Shown: one piece after another, positions 12,001 through 21,006 of the stretch
Layout of the letters: every line of letters starts with the position of its first letter
Position numbering within the stretch: position 1 is the first letter of the stretch
NCBI GenBank assembly: GCA_016708925.1
Contig: JADJET010000001.1
Coordinates: forward strand, 339,501 to 403,500
Source of the DNA: Gammaproteobacteria bacterium
Lineage (GTDB): Bacteria; Pseudomonadota; Gammaproteobacteria; Pseudomonadales; Porticoccaceae
Length of the DNA: 64,000 nt
Direction: 5' to 3'
Notes under the pieces: generated by a model
What the model saw: the letters and a program-made list of their open reading frames with translations, nothing else
Databases searched by the model: none
What the model was told of the DNA's origin: nothing
Position numbers and translations under genes: made by a program

Positions 12001-13045
12001 CCCGCACCCCCCGATGCGCCTGGAACACCCGGCTCTGCTCGGCCAGACTCAGCCGCGCATACAGCGGCAGCACCTCGACCCCGTTCAGCGCCAATTTGCG
12101 CAGCGCCACCGAGGCTTCGCGAATCTCGCGCTCGGAGCTGAAAAACGCCAGCACATCGCCGCGCCCCGGCGCGGTGACCAGATCGGCAATCGTCGTCACC
12201 GCCGCCGCCACCGGATCGGCATCCGCTTCGGGCGGTGGCCGATAGCGGATTTCCACCGGATACCCACGACCCGACACTTCAATCACCGGAGCGCCATCGA
12301 AATGGCGCGCAAACCGCTCCACATCGATGGTGGCCGAGGTGATGATGATCTTGAGGTCGGGGCGCTGGGGCAGGATCTGCTTGAGATAACCCAGTAGAAA
12401 ATCGACATTGAGGCTGCGTTCATGGGCCTCGTCGATGATCAGGGTATCGTAGCGCTGGAGCAGCCGGTCGCGCGGAATTTCCGCCAGCAGCACACCGTCG
12501 GTCATGAGTTTGATCAGCGTGCGTTCGCCGCTTTGATCGGCGAACCGGACCTGATAACCCACCAGTCCGCCGAGCAGGACGCGCAACTCCTCGGCGATGC
12601 GGCTCGCCACGGTGCGCGCGGCGATCCGGCGTGGCTGAGTGTGCCCGATCAGGCCGCGGGCGCCGAGGCCCAGTTCGAGACAGATCTTGGGCAACTGGGT
12701 GGTTTTGCCAGAGCCGGTTTCACCGGCAAGGATGACGACCTGATGATCGCGGATGGCCGCCGCAATATCCTCGCGCCGCCCCACGACGGGCAATTCGTCG
12801 GGATAGTTGATGGCGGGAACGCTGTCGCGCCGCGCCTGCACCGCGGCGCAGGAAGTGGCGATGCGGGCTTCCAGACCGGGGAGGTCGCGCTCGACCGGGA
12901 GATTCTGCGCAAGGCGACGGGCAATGCGCGCCAGTGCGCGCCGCAGGTCCGCGACCTGATGACTCAGACACTGATCGACTTTCGCGTTGAGCGGCGTCAG
13001 CCTGTCGGGCCCGACAGGTTGCCGCGCCGGCGACGGCCCAGACAT
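9068..13045 (-). CDS. hrpA: ATP-dependent RNA helicase HrpA (DEAH box)
   Basis: A 1325-residue DEAH/RHA helicase, close to the 1300 residues of E. coli HrpA, which acts in mRNA processing and in resolving stalled ribosomes. Motifs occur in order: [10 protein letters not shown] (Walker A), [17 protein letters not shown] (Ia), DEAHERSLN (II), SATID (III), [20 protein letters not shown] (V) and [12 protein letters not shown] (VI). The HA2 and OB-fold region follows with FLDSPDGR. The very long C-terminal HrpA-specific domain (DUF3418 type) ends [15 protein letters not shown] 13045 was chosen because it clears the upstream VWA stop by 13 bp; an in-frame ATG at 13099 would lie inside that gene. 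No strong Shine-Dalgarno is seen. Intact. Confidence 0.95.
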   Translation of the reverse strand: MSGPSPARQPVGPDRLTPLNAKVDQCLSHQVADLRRALARIARRLAQNLPVERDLPGLEARIATSCAAVQARRDSVPAINYPDELPVVGRREDIAAAIRDHQVVILAGETGSGKTTQLPKICLELGLGARGLIGHTQPRRIAARTVASRIAEELRVLLGGLVGYQVRFADQSGERTLIKLMTDGVLLAEIPRDRLLQRYDTLIIDEAHERSLNVDFLLGYLKQILPQRPDLKIIITSATIDVERFARHFDGAPVIEVSGRGYPVEIRYRPPPEADADPVAAAVTTIADLVTAPGRGDVLAFFSSEREIREASVALRKLALNGVEVLPLYARLSLAEQSRVFQAHRGVRVVLATNVAETSLTVPGIRYVVDTGRARISRYSYRTKVQRLPIEAISRASANQRAGRCGRIGPGVCVRLYGEDDFAARPEYTDPEIQRTNLAAVILRMLELRLGDVRDFPFLDSPDGRLVNDGFQLLAELGAIDAESALTDIGRTLARLPVDPRLGRMLVAAVAEGCLSEALVIVAGLSVQDPRERPADKRQAADERHRQWADPHSDFVALLNLWRHAELKRQELSRSAFESHCRREFVSVLRLREWRDLHHQLHLVCRELGWRDSELPATTPQIHRALLAGLLTLVGLRGDSREYQGARNQKFFIFPGSAVVKAAPRWIMAAELIETSRLYASNCGAIEPEWLVELAAHLVKKSYSEPHYSARTGQVMAWEKQSLYGLVIQERKAVAYGAIDPVLARAVFIQGALVDGGYARGGKGEFFVCNAALVAELHDLEERFRRRDMVADERELYAFYDERVPADVVSLRAFERWRRAAEQGHPELLWVPRERLLRNAPAASEVAQFPGVITWNGRDYAVRYRFEPGHPEDGISILVPVAILHEVPAHRFEWLVPGLLRDKCIELVKTLPRQWRRPLVPVPDTVDRLLAAVEAGDRPLVAVLSERIRRVAGLAVPPDAWQPERLDAFYSVNFRLEDERGALIDQGRDLAVLKRRYRDTVRASLRESDGGGGDGAGLEVAGLKRWTLETLPEAVTLTRGGLRVTAYPGLVDEGDSAAVRLFDTPAAAAEHTRLGLLRLAAAELATTLKYLRKELFKGAALALAAAQLPTRETLVEDLVEAALLRALFAGRPTPRNAAAFAACLANRSEVIAVAQRLAAQVLAWGDVLKRLRALHREREARYPAVVADGRAQLDFLLRPHFLRDTGAQWLDQYPRYFQAACARFERLPGQVERDAAATRVIEGFVAWWQARLAGWRDGRLFDRGHGADGPDAAEAALERFRFLLEEYRISLHAQQLKTLAPVSEKRLTALCEEFDRQFAISARGQ

Positions 13046-13058
13046 GGCGCGGCTCGCG

Positions 13059-14234
13059 CTACTTGGCCAGCAGCGAGATCCCCTGTTCCAGCCCGCCAAG
13101 GGTGAGCGGGAACATGCGGTCTTCGAGCACGCCGCGCACGCGCTGAATGGTGGGAGTGTGCTCCCAATAGTCGTGGCGCACCGGATTCAACCAGATCATC
13201 TTGGGATAGACCTGGGCGAGGCGCTCGAGCCATTCGATCCCGGTCTCCTTGTTGTAGTACTCGACACTGCCGCCGGGACTTTCGAGTTCATAAGGCGACA
13301 TCGAGGCATCGCCGACGAAAATTACCTTGTAGTCGGCGGCGTAGGTGCGCAGCAGGTCGATGGTCTCGGTTTTTTCGTTGTAGCGGCGGAAATTGTCCTT
13401 CCACACATAGTCGTACAGCGCATTGTGGAAATAAAAATACTGAAGATGCTTGAACTCGGTCCGCACCGCGGAAAACAGCTCTTCGCAGGTGCGCACATAG
13501 GGGTCCATGGAACCACCGACGTCGAAGAAAATCAGCACCTTCACCGCGTTGCGGCGCTCCTGCACCATCTTGATATCGAGAAGACCGGCGTTCTTGGCGG
13601 TGGAGCGGATGGTGTCGTCGAGATCCAGCTCTTCCTCGGCGCCGGTGCGGGCGAACTTGCGCAAGCGCCGCAGGGCGACCTTGATATTGCGGGTGCCGAG
13701 TTCGATGGTGTCGTCCAGATTCTTGAATTCGCGCTTCTCCCAGACCTTGAGCGCTTTCTTCTGCCCGCCCTCGCCGCCGACCCGCACACCTTCGGGGTTG
13801 TAGCCGCTGTTGCCGAACGGCGACGTGCCCTTGGTGCCGATCCATTTGTTGCCGCCTTCGTGACGGCCTTTCTGCTCCTTCAGGCGCGCCTTGAATTCCT
13901 CGATCAGCTTTTCCAGGCCGCCCAGACTCTCGATCTTGGCTTTTTCCTCGTCGGTCAAACTCTTCACGAACTCCTGCCGCAACCATTCCTCGGGAATCAG
14001 GATATTGAGAAAATCGTCGAGGGTTTCCAGGTCCTTGAAATACAGAGCGAAGGCACGGTCGAACTTGTCGTAATAGCGCTCGTCCTTGACCATCGCGGTG
14101 CGCGCCAGCAGATAGAAATCGTCGACGCTGCCGAAGGCGACGTGCTTCTGCAACGCCTCCAAAAGGGTCAGGAGTTCCTTGATGGAAACCGGAATCCCGC
14201 CCGTCTTGAGCGCAAAAAAGAAGTTCAGCAACAT
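13059..14234 (-). CDS. VWA domain-containing CoxE-like protein
   Basis: A 391-residue cytoplasmic protein. The N-terminal helical part (MLLNFFFALKTGGIPVSIKELLTLLEAL) and the basic linker KGRHEGGNKWIGTKGTSPFGN are typical of the CoxE-like VWA family. The C-terminal von Willebrand A domain starts at about residue 230 with the metal-site motif FFDVGGSMDPYV, then GDASMSPYEL and IWLNPV. These proteins act with MoxR AAA+ ATPases in metal-centre insertion or complex assembly, the client usually being unknown. It begins at the base after the MoxR stop (14235), so the two are clearly co-translated. Nothing nearby identifies a client. Confidence 0.88.
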   Translation of the reverse strand: MLLNFFFALKTGGIPVSIKELLTLLEALQKHVAFGSVDDFYLLARTAMVKDERYYDKFDRAFALYFKDLETLDDFLNILIPEEWLRQEFVKSLTDEEKAKIESLGGLEKLIEEFKARLKEQKGRHEGGNKWIGTKGTSPFGNSGYNPEGVRVGGEGGQKKALKVWEKREFKNLDDTIELGTRNIKVALRRLRKFARTGAEEELDLDDTIRSTAKNAGLLDIKMVQERRNAVKVLIFFDVGGSMDPYVRTCEELFSAVRTEFKHLQYFYFHNALYDYVWKDNFRRYNEKTETIDLLRTYAADYKVIFVGDASMSPYELESPGGSVEYYNKETGIEWLERLAQVYPKMIWLNPVRHDYWEHTPTIQRVRGVLEDRMFPLTLGGLEQGISLLAK

Positions 14235-15083
14235 TTAGCTATGCTTCTCCCGGCGCGTCATGAACGCCAAACGTTCGAGCAAATGCACATCCTGTTCGTT
14301 CTTCAGCAGCGCACCGTACAGCGGCGGAATCGCCTTGGTGGGGTCGCGCTGCTTGAGGATTTCATCGGGAATGTCGTCGGAAAGCAACAGTTTCAGCCAG
14401 TCCACCAGTTCGGAGGTGGAGGGTTTTTTCTTCAGACCCGGAATCTTGCGCACATCGAAGAATACGTCGAGCGCTTCATCGACCAGGGATTTCTTGATGC
14501 CCGGATGATGCACATCCACGATGCGCAGCATGGTTTCGCGATCCGGGAAATTGATGAAGTGAAAGAAACAACGGCGCAGGAAAGCGTCGGGCAATTCCTT
14601 TTCGTTGTTGCTGGTGATGATGATGATCGGACGGTGTTTGGCGACCACGCGCTCGCCGGTTTCATACACATAAAACTCCATGCGATCGAGTTCCAGCAAC
14701 AGGTCGTTGGGGAACTCGATGTCGGCCTTGTCCACTTCATCGATCAGCAGCACCACCTGCTCGTCGGCCTCGAACGCCTCCCATACCTTGCCGCGCTTGA
14801 TGTAGTTGGCGATGTCATGGACCTTGTCGCCACCCAGTTGCGAATCGCGCAGCCGCGACACGGCATCGTATTCGTACAGACCCTGCTGGGCTTTGGTGGT
14901 CGACTTGATGTGCCAGGAGATCAGACGCTTGCCCAGTGCCAAGGCCACCTCTTCGGCGAGCATGGTCTTGCCGGTGCCCGGCTCGCCCTTGATCAGCAGC
15001 GGGCGCTGCAGGATAACCGCCGCATTGACGGCCATCTGCAGGTCGTCGGTGGCGACATACCGTTCTGTACCGGTGAATTGCAT
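14235..15083 (-). CDS. MoxR-family AAA+ ATPase, partner of the VWA protein
   Basis: A 282-residue AAA+ ATPase. Walker A is LIKGEPGTGKTMLAEEVA (about residues 30-47), Walker B is VVLLIDEVDKAD, sensor 1 is IIIITSNNEKELPDAFLRRCF (with the Arg finger), and the C-terminal lid holds the sensor-2 region. All catalytic residues are present, unlike the second MoxR near 35900. It matches the MoxR group paired with CoxE-like VWA proteins, a chaperone-like pair in the cytoplasm. The end overlaps the start of the VWA gene (TAA then ATG). An AGGAGAT-like Shine-Dalgarno precedes the ATG. Confidence 0.92.
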   Translation of the reverse strand: MQFTGTERYVATDDLQMAVNAAVILQRPLLIKGEPGTGKTMLAEEVALALGKRLISWHIKSTTKAQQGLYEYDAVSRLRDSQLGGDKVHDIANYIKRGKVWEAFEADEQVVLLIDEVDKADIEFPNDLLLELDRMEFYVYETGERVVAKHRPIIIITSNNEKELPDAFLRRCFFHFINFPDRETMLRIVDVHHPGIKKSLVDEALDVFFDVRKIPGLKKKPSTSELVDWLKLLLSDDIPDEILKQRDPTKAIPPLYGALLKNEQDVHLLERLAFMTRREKHS

Positions 15084-15125
15084 CTTGATCTCCTGGAACC
15101 ATGAAAAAATCGAATGCGCCGCATT

Positions 15126-15629
15126 CTACGGCAAGCCATTGTTGCTTCCAACCCGGGTTCCTGACCCTCTGCGGGCCCATTTTTCCTGCTGGGAAGCGGC
15201 ACTTTCCGGCGCTGGCCCCACGGCGAAAGTGGGCTCCTGCCGGCCGCGCCGGGGTGCGGGAGCTGGCGCAGACTTGGCCGCTTTTGACGCCGCTTCCCGG
15301 CGGGGCCGGAAGATCAGCCACAGCCCGAGCGTCAGCGCATAGAGCAGACCGAACACCGCCAGCAACGGCAGCACGCCACGGAGCAGGGCATCACCACGCT
15401 CTGGACCGATGGCGTCAAACAGCATCACACCCCAGGCCGGGGCGAGATAATGCATGTCGCGGTACGGGAACATCGGCGTCGCGAGCAGCGTGATGACCGC
15501 GACGCGCGCGACGGCGCGGAGTGGAAATCCGGGCAGCGGCCGGGTAATCCGCCACAGCGGCGCCAGCACCAGCAGCACGCCCAGGTAATAGCCGACCAGG
15601 CCCCAGAAATAATTCTCTTCGCTGTACAC
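15126..15629 (-). CDS. Small inner-membrane protein of unknown function
   Basis: A 167-residue protein most likely started by GTG 15629, six bases after the ycgN stop. It begins with MYSEENYFWGLVGYYLGVLLVLAPLW (written in parts: YSEENYFWGL, then YYLGVLLVLAPLW). About four membrane segments are visible, the last being LPLLAVFGLLYALTLGLWLIF. A low-complexity Arg/Ala/Pro-rich cytoplasmic tail follows. A short conserved-looking motif, FPYRDMHYLAPAWGVMLFD, sits between segments. I do not recognise a family with a known role. It follows rnd-ycgL-ycgN in the same direction with almost no spacing, so it is probably the last gene of that operon. Confidence 0.6.
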   Translation of the reverse strand: MYSEENYFWGLVGYYLGVLLVLAPLWRITRPLPGFPLRAVARVAVITLLATPMFPYRDMHYLAPAWGVMLFDAIGPERGDALLRGVLPLLAVFGLLYALTLGLWLIFRPRREAASKAAKSAPAPAPRRGRQEPTFAVGPAPESAASQQEKWARRGSGTRVGSNNGLP

Positions 15630-15634
15630 GCAAC

Positions 15635-16072
15635 CTACCCCACCCAGCGGACGACATGATCGGCCAGTGCATCCGGATGCACGAATTCCTCCGAGACTAC
15701 CCGATCCCGCACCGAAATACCCGCCGCGTGGACGCTGTCCGGATCGCCCGAGATCAGGGGATGCCAGTCGGGGAGCGGCTTGCCCTCGGCCATCAAACGA
15801 TAAGCGCAGGTGTCCGGTAGCCAGCCGGTGGCGGACACGACAACGGGGTTCAACACCTGACAGTCGGAAACGCGCTGCTGGCGATGGCCATAGTCGCGGC
15901 ACCGGCAGCGCCGGATATCCAGCAGCCGGCAGGCGATGCCGGTATAGGCGATTTCGCCGCTGTCCGCGTCCTCCAGTTTCAGCAGGCAGCAGCGACCGCA
16001 GCCATCGCAGAGCGATTCCCACTCAGTGGCATCGAGTTCGGTGAGCGTCTTGCGCTCCCAGAAAGGCTCCAT
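15635..16072 (-). CDS. ycgN: YcgN family cysteine cluster protein (UPF0260)
   Basis: A 145-residue protein. It starts [29 protein letters not shown], with the CxxCGRCC cluster at about residues 22-28, then [23 protein letters not shown] and a [11 protein letters not shown] block. The eight or so conserved cysteines suggest an iron-sulphur or zinc site of the Fer4/FliB (YkgJ) type. The biochemical role is unknown. Its start codon overlaps the end of ycgL (ATGA at 16072), and in many gammaproteobacteria ycgN lies next to ycgL and rnd as here. Confidence 0.92.
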   Translation of the reverse strand: MEPFWERKTLTELDATEWESLCDGCGRCCLLKLEDADSGEIAYTGIACRLLDIRRCRCRDYGHRQQRVSDCQVLNPVVVSATGWLPDTCAYRLMAEGKPLPDWHPLISGDPDSVHAAGISVRDRVVSEEFVHPDALADHVVRWVG

Positions 16073-16377
16073 CAGCCGCTCCGAGGCAATTTCTCGTTGC
16101 GCCCGGCGATCACCGCGATCTCGGCATCCGGCAACGGCGGCAACTGGAGAAACCAGCCGCGTTCACGCAGCGCCGCCAGCACTTCGTCGGTGCTGGCACG
16201 CGCCAGCTTCCGGTCCGGCGTCAGCGTCAGGGTCAACGCCAGCTCGGGAGTGCCGAACCGCTGCAACAGATCGTCCGGCACCGGCGCGAGGTCCTGCTCC
16301 CGGGTGACGTACAGATACATTTCGCTGCGCCGCGCACTGCGGTACACTTTGCACAGCACTTTGTCCGGCATGGTCAT
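16072..16377 (-). CDS. ycgL: YcgL domain-containing protein
   Basis: A 101-residue protein with the YcgL fold: [16 protein letters not shown] at the N-terminus, then [22 protein letters not shown] and the ending [12 protein letters not shown]. Small cytoplasmic proteins of this family are encoded beside rnd and ycgN in gammaproteobacteria; no reaction is established. The ATG overlaps the rnd stop (ATGA, 16374-16377), and the stop overlaps ycgN, so translational coupling is tight. Confidence 0.92.
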   Translation of the reverse strand: MTMPDKVLCKVYRSARRSEMYLYVTREQDLAPVPDDLLQRFGTPELALTLTLTPDRKLARASTDEVLAALRERGWFLQLPPLPDAEIAVIAGRNEKLPRSG

Positions 16378-17522
16378 GGGCTAGTCGAGCTCCAGGCGCG
16401 CACGAAATCGAGGAGTTGCGCCCCCACCATATCGCGGCGCCAGCCCGTCGCCAGCACCGCCGGCAACTGTGGCGCGCCGCCACTCCAGGAGCGCGCGAGC
16501 TGCTCCAGATCGACGCGCCGCACCAGCATTTCGGGGGCGATGCCGAATTCGCCGGCGCGCTCGGCCAGCCAGTCGCGACAGGCCCGCACCAGCTCGCGCG
16601 CCGTGCGGCTGAGGGGCTCCCCCTCCAGCGGCTCGGGAAACTCCGCCGCCGGCACCGCCGCGGCCCGGGCCAGCGCGGCCAGAAGCTCCGTTCCGTAGTC
16701 GCGCGCGGTGCGGGGCCGCAGGTCGCCGATGCGGGCCAGCGCGGCGCGCTCCACCGGTCGCGCCTGCACCAGTGCGAGCAATTCGACGTCGTTAACGACA
16801 TGCCCCCGGGGGCGATCGCGACGCCGCGCCTCACCTTCGCGCCAGGCGGCCAGCTCCCGCAGCGCCGCGAGATCCCGCGGTCCCAAACGTCCGGCGCCCT
16901 TGACGCGACGGTATTGCTGTTCCGGCGGCGTCTCCTGCGCGGCCTGCGCGAGGATCGCCGTCATCTCGGCCGCGATCCAGTCCGCGCGGCCCAGGCGCGC
17001 GCCGGCCTCAACCAACTGGCGGTACGCCGGAAAGAGGTAGTGCACATCGGCCGCAGCGTAGGCGAGCTGAGCCGCCGACAGCGGGCGCTGCAACCAGTCC
17101 GAGCGGGTCTCCTGCTTGCCGATCTCAACATCCAGCAGCCGCTTCACCAGGGCGCTGTAGCCCAGCGAGAACCCGTGCCCAACCATGGCCGCCGCCACCT
17201 GGGTGTCATACAGGGGGACGGGCCGGCAGCCCAGAGCGAGGTGCAGCACCTCCAGATCTTCCGAACAGGAGTGCAGCACCTTGATCACGTTCGGATCGGA
17301 CAGCAGCTCGCCCAGCGGACTCAGATCGCCGAGCGCCACCGGGTCGATCAGCCAGGCGGTGTCGCCATCGCTCACCTGGACCAGCGCCAGACGCGGATAA
17401 AAGGTATCCGTGCGCATGAATTCGGTGTCGAGGGTGACCGCCGCGCACCGGCGCCAGTGCGCCGCTGCCGCGACCAGCTCCGCATTCCCGGTGATCAGAT
17501 GCGTGGGCGGGTGGCCGGTCAC
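16374..17522 (-). CDS. rnd: Ribonuclease D
   Basis: A 382-residue 3'-5' exoribonuclease that trims tRNA and other small stable RNA 3' ends. The DEDDy exonuclease domain shows Exo[13 protein letters not shown], Exo[12 protein letters not shown] and Exo[12 protein letters not shown] (Tyr and Asp). Two HRDC domains follow: one around [18 protein letters not shown], the second near the C-terminus. Length is close to the E. coli enzyme (375). The start overlaps the recR stop (17519-17522) and the stop overlaps ycgL, placing it in the middle of a run dnaX-ybaB-recR-rnd-ycgL-ycgN. Confidence 0.96.
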   Translation of the reverse strand: MTGHPPTHLITGNAELVAAAAHWRRCAAVTLDTEFMRTDTFYPRLALVQVSDGDTAWLIDPVALGDLSPLGELLSDPNVIKVLHSCSEDLEVLHLALGCRPVPLYDTQVAAAMVGHGFSLGYSALVKRLLDVEIGKQETRSDWLQRPLSAAQLAYAAADVHYLFPAYRQLVEAGARLGRADWIAAEMTAILAQAAQETPPEQQYRRVKGAGRLGPRDLAALRELAAWREGEARRRDRPRGHVVNDVELLALVQARPVERAALARIGDLRPRTARDYGTELLAALARAAAVPAAEFPEPLEGEPLSRTARELVRACRDWLAERAGEFGIAPEMLVRRVDLEQLARSWSGGAPQLPAVLATGWRRDMVGAQLLDFVRAWSSTSP

Positions 17523-18118
17523 GAGAACATGCGCCGGCGGCTGGCAAACGCGTGCGACAGGGTGCCGCCGTCGACGTATTCCAGTTCGCCGCCGAGCGGT
17601 ACGCCGTGGGCGATCCGGCTCACCGATATCCCCATGGCGGTCGCGTGCTCACTGATGAAATGCGCGGTGGCTTCACCTTCCACCGTGAGGTTGGTAGCCA
17701 GAATCAGTTCCTCGATGGGTTCCCCGGCAAGCCGCCGCAGCAATTGATCGATGCCGATCTCCTCCGGCCCCATGCCATCGATGGGCGACAGGCGCCCGAG
17801 GAGCACGAAATAGCGGCCCTGGTAGCTCCCGGATTGCTCGATGGCAAACAGGTCGGCGGGGGTCTCCACCACACACAGCAGTTTCGGGTCGCGGCGCGCG
17901 CTGGCGCAGATGCGGCATTCCTCGGCCTCGGTGAGCGCGCGACAGCGGCGGCAGCGCCCGACACGCTCCGCTGCCGCCGTGATCGCGCCGGCCAGCCGCA
18001 GCGCCCGCTCCCGGTCGCGCTCCAGCAGATGCAAGGCCATGCGCTGGGCGCTTTTGGGCCCCACGCCCGGCAGGCAGCGCAGGGCGTCGATAAGCTCGCT
18101 GATCAGGCCGTCGAACAC
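17519..18118 (-). CDS. recR: Recombination mediator protein RecR
   Basis: A 199-residue RecR that, with RecO and RecF, loads RecA at gaps and stalled forks. Helix-hairpin-helix [17 protein letters not shown] is at about residues 15-31. The four-Cys zinc finger is CRRCRAL ... CRICAS. The Toprim domain shows [18 protein letters not shown] and [16 protein letters not shown]. The start is GTG 18118, four bases after the ybaB stop. The ybaB-recR pairing downstream of dnaX is conserved widely. Confidence 0.97.
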   Translation of the reverse strand: MFDGLISELIDALRCLPGVGPKSAQRMALHLLERDRERALRLAGAITAAAERVGRCRRCRALTEAEECRICASARRDPKLLCVVETPADLFAIEQSGSYQGRYFVLLGRLSPIDGMGPEEIGIDQLLRRLAGEPIEELILATNLTVEGEATAHFISEHATAMGISVSRIAHGVPLGGELEYVDGGTLSHAFASRRRMFS

Positions 18119-18122
18119 GGGA

Positions 18123-18443
18123 TCAAAACGGCAGCTTGAAGCCGGGCGGCAGCGGTATGCCGGCCGTGAGTCCGCCCATCAATTCCTTCTGATGCGCCTC
18201 CACTTTGCGCGCGGCGTCATTCACTGCGGCGGCCAGCAGATCCTCGAGAATTTCGACGTCTTCAACCAGCAGGCTCGGATCGATGCTGACCTTGCGCACA
18301 TCGTGGCGCCCCGTCATCCGCACCTTCACCAGCCCCGCGCCCGCCTCTCCCACCACTTCGGCGGCACCGGCTTCCTCTTGCAACTTCTGCATTTTCTCCT
18401 GCATCTGCCGCGCCTGTTCCATCAAATCGTTCAGACCTTTCAT
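18123..18443 (-). CDS. ybaB: YbaB/EbfC nucleoid-associated protein
   Basis: A 106-residue DNA-binding protein that forms tweezer-like dimers on the nucleoid. The N-terminal amphipathic helix [22 protein letters not shown] (in parts) and the core [32 protein letters not shown] and [12 protein letters not shown] are standard for the family. It is seven bases downstream of dnaX and just before recR, the usual arrangement. Confidence 0.96.
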   Translation of the reverse strand: MKGLNDLMEQARQMQEKMQKLQEEAGAAEVVGEAGAGLVKVRMTGRHDVRKVSIDPSLLVEDVEILEDLLAAAVNDAARKVEAHQKELMGGLTAGIPLPPGFKLPF

Positions 18444-18450
18444 GACTACC

Positions 18451-20148
18451 TCACTCGTCCAGAGGGACCACGGTATCTTCGAGCAGGACGCCGTTGAAAC
18501 GTGCCATCAGCGCGCTCACCAGGGGATCGGCGCGCAACGTCGCCACGGCCGCGAGCTGCCGCTCCCGGCGGTGGCGCACTTCGACCTCGCGGGGCGATTC
18601 CGCCTGGAGCGCGCCCGAAGCAATCTCCACGTGCACGGGAGACGCAAAATACCGGCTCAGCGCAGCTTCGATGCGCTCCCGATGACTCCCGTCATAGAGC
18701 GCGTCGCTGCGGGCATCGAGCCGGAACACCAAACGACTGCCCACGCATTCCACCAGTTCCAGATTGGCGGCGGAATTGGCGACCACGCCGCCCAATGCAA
18801 GTTCTTTACACACCGCCGGCCACTGCGCGGGACCAAACTGTTCCAGCGCGATGGTGGAACCGGGCACCGGAGCCGCCGTAGCGGGCGGCGCGGGTACCTC
18901 TGCTTTCGGCGTCGGTTCAGGCTCAGGCGCGACAGCCGACGCACTTACTGCTCGCGGCGGCGGCGCGAGCGCGACTTCAGCCGTCGGAACGGGCTTTTTT
19001 GCCGCGGGCGGCACCTCCCGCGCCGCCGTTGCCGCCGGCTCGCCCCGGGGGTCAGTAACGGACGGCACCGGCTCGAACGCCAGTTGCCGCAGGAGAATCA
19101 TTTCGAACCCGACGCGCAAATCGCCGCTGTGGGGCAGATCGCGCCGTCCCAGCAGACAGATCTGATAGAAGAGCTGCACCGTCTCCCGCGTCAGTTGCGC
19201 GGCCAGCTCGCGGATTTCCGCGGCGTTGCCACCGCGCGGGTCCAGCGCCTCCGGCACCGTCTGCGCCACCGCCACCTGATGCCAGATCGCGATCATGTCG
19301 GCGAGCGCGGCGGCGTAATCCGGTGCGAGTTCGGCCAGTCGATCCACCAGCCCAAGCACGGCGGAGCCGTCGCCTGCGGCCAGTGCCTGACATATTTTCA
19401 GCACGGTGGAGCGGTCGATGGTGCCCAGCATGGCGCTCACCTCTTGCTCGGCGATCTGGCCGCTGCCGTGGGCGATCGCCTGGTCGGTGAGGCTCAGCGC
19501 ATCGCGCATGCTGCCGTCGGCGGCGCGGGCCAGCGCCCAGAGACTGGCTTCGTCGCTGGGAACCTGCTCCTCCCGCAATACCATGGTCAGGTGCTCGACG
19601 ATGCGCTCCGGCGCGAGGTTCTTGAGATTGAACTGGAGACAGCGCGACAGGATGGTGACCGGCAGGCGCTGGGGATCGGTGGTGGCGAGCAGGAACTTGA
19701 CGTGGGGCGGCGGCTCTTCGAGCGTCTTCAACAGGGCGTTGAAACTGTGCCCGGACAGCATGTGCACCTCATCGATCAGGTACACCTTGTAACGCCCGAG
19801 TGTCGGCGCGTACTGCACATTGTCCAGCAGGTCGCGGGTATCCTCGACCTTGGTGCGCGACGCCGCATCGACTTCGATCAGATCGACAAAGCGGCCCTCC
19901 GCCAACTCGACGCAGGCGCCGCACGTGCCACAGGGTTTCGAACTCACCCCGGTTTCGCAATTGAGGCATTTGGCGAGAATGCGGGCGATGGTGGTCTTGC
20001 CCACGCCGCGGGTGCCGGTGAACAGATAGGCGTGGTGCAGCCGGCCCTGGTCGAGCGCATTGATCAGGGCCTTGAGCACATGCTCCTGCCCGACCATTTC
20101 GGAAAAAAAGCGGGGCCGCCACTTGCGGGCAAGCACCTGATAGCTCAT
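18451..20148 (-). CDS. dnaX: DNA polymerase III subunits tau and gamma
   Basis: A 565-residue tau subunit, the clamp-loader ATPase that also ties the replisome together. The AAA+ domain has Walker [15 protein letters not shown] (about residues 43-56), the four-Cys zinc module [19 protein letters not shown], Walker [11 protein letters not shown] and sensor [18 protein letters not shown] Pro/Ala-rich linker follows (about 360-430), then the tau C-terminal domain. The linker contains a slippery A AAA AAG at codons 384-385. A -1 shift there gives five more codons (ARSDG) and then TGA, so a gamma protein of about 390 residues is predicted, as in E. coli (see separate entry). The gene lies between ffs and ybaB. 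Confidence 0.97.
   Translation of the reverse strand: MSYQVLARKWRPRFFSEMVGQEHVLKALINALDQGRLHHAYLFTGTRGVGKTTIARILAKCLNCETGVSSKPCGTCGACVELAEGRFVDLIEVDAASRTKVEDTRDLLDNVQYAPTLGRYKVYLIDEVHMLSGHSFNALLKTLEEPPPHVKFLLATTDPQRLPVTILSRCLQFNLKNLAPERIVEHLTMVLREEQVPSDEASLWALARAADGSMRDALSLTDQAIAHGSGQIAEQEVSAMLGTIDRSTVLKICQALAAGDGSAVLGLVDRLAELAPDYAAALADMIAIWHQVAVAQTVPEALDPRGGNAAEIRELAAQLTRETVQLFYQICLLGRRDLPHSGDLRVGFEMILLRQLAFEPVPSVTDPRGEPAATAAREVPPAAKKPVPTAEVALAPPPRAVSASAVAPEPEPTPKAEVPAPPATAAPVPGSTIALEQFGPAQWPAVCKELALGGVVANSAANLELVECVGSRLVFRLDARSDALYDGSHRERIEAALSRYFASPVHVEIASGALQAESPREVEVRHRRERQLAAVATLRADPLVSALMARFNGVLLEDTVVPLDE
18950..19000 (-). promoter_or_regulatory. dnaX: Programmed -1 ribosomal frameshift signal in dnaX
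   Basis: On the minus strand the heptamer A AAA AAG (19000-18994) is in the correct register for a -1 slip (zero frame GCA AAA AAG CCC). After the slip the next codons are GCC CGT TCC GAC GGC and TGA (18979-18977). A perfect 7-bp hairpin, GCTCGCG / CGCGAGC with a 7-nt loop (18970-18950), starts 23 nt after the heptamer, and a smaller CCGT/ACGG stem lies right after it. E. coli dnaX uses the same heptamer to make gamma. The motif and stop are seen directly. Use in vivo is inference; the strong hairpin is farther downstream than in E. coli. Confidence 0.8.
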
Positions 20149-20282
20149 GGGAATTTGCGCCTGTGGGAATGGCGTCGTCGCGACCGGCGGTCATTATAGG
20201 CCGACGGCGTCCGGTTGGTGACAGCCCCGCGAGGACGCCCCGGTGCGCAATCGAATCGCGAAGCGCTGTCCGGACCGGAATG

Positions 20283-20396
<114 letters not shown>

Positions 20397-20409
20397 ATTG
20401 CGGAGCGCG

Positions 20410-20438
20410 ATTATCCGGGCTGGGCGAGAACGACGCAA
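20410..20438 (-). promoter_or_regulatory. Sigma-70 promoter of ffs
   Basis: On the minus strand TTGCGT (-35, 20433-20438) and GATAAT (-10, 20410-20415) are separated by exactly 17 bp. The predicted start falls near 20396-20403, matching the 5' end of the SRP RNA set independently from base pairing. A GC-rich segment lies between the -10 box and the start, as in stringently controlled stable-RNA promoters; that regulation is inference. Confidence 0.7.
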
Positions 20439-20725
20439 CCTCCACCGCAAACCCCGGCTTCCGGCACCATCCACCCCTGCCACTGGAGAACCAGAACCTG
20501 TCCGTAAACAACTCATGCTGATTCGGCGGCGGGCCAGGCCAAGGGATCCACGCCGGGCGTTCGAAGGCATCGTGTATGTCCGGCGTGTCAGCGGAAAGCG
20601 CGCCCTGCCGGGCGCTGACGCAAACATTCCCGATTCAAGATCCGCGGCGATCGAGGCCCCTGCGGGCAACCGGCCAGAGAGAAGTATTGCGCGACATACG
20701 CGTGGCCGACAACACAGGCGGCGAT
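20439..20725. other. Gene-free stretch upstream of ffs
   Basis: No open frame here resembles a known protein on either strand, and the short frames present lack family motifs. No tRNA cloverleaf, terminator with a T-run, or repeat array was recognised. It borders the phosphoesterase remnant on its right side and may be decayed sequence from the same lost gene or genes. Confidence 0.5.
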
Positions 20726-20905
20726 AAAATCTCGCTCTTTGCTTCTGGGGACCAAGGCACCGGGGAATTTTCGCAATGGAAAGTTGCGCTCAGCATGGAA
20801 AATGCTGCGGTGGCGAATCACGAGATCAATTTCGTTGTTCTTATGGGCGATAATTTTTGGGGTGACCGCATTCAATCGACGCATGACAAACAGGTCGTCG
20901 CGAAG
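20726..20905 (+). pseudogene. Metallophosphoesterase (purple acid phosphatase-like) N-terminal remnant
   Basis: About 60 codons read KISLFASGDQGTGEFSQWKV and then INFVVLMGDNFWGDRIQSTHDKQ. In calcineurin-like / tartrate-resistant acid phosphatase relatives the opening strands carry the metal ligands in GDQGTG and in the LGDNFYxDG block, followed by the VxSxxDxQW segment. Both motifs and their spacing fit. After KQ the similarity stops: the frame runs on as low-quality sequence with no NHD or GHxH motifs. There is no signal peptide or convincing start upstream. It is a fragment of a lost gene, on the opposite strand to its neighbours. Confidence 0.6.
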
Positions 20906-21006
20906 CGCAGGGCGCACAGCGACCACGACGTATCAACCGGATGGGGGAGGAAGCGAGCACCACGCCACGAAGCCGATGGTCGCCACCGCTGTGTTTCAAC
21001 AAGCGG

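Noticed and set aside
12987..15104. 705-codon plus-strand open frame
   Set aside because: Exact antisense of the VWA and MoxR genes, whose motifs are clear.
15126..16022. 298-residue protein starting inside ycgN
   Set aside because: The first half is out-of-frame ycgN sequence. Only the part after GTG 15629 has membrane-protein character.
18205..20199. 664-codon plus-strand open frame
   Set aside because: Antisense of dnaX; low complexity and no motif.
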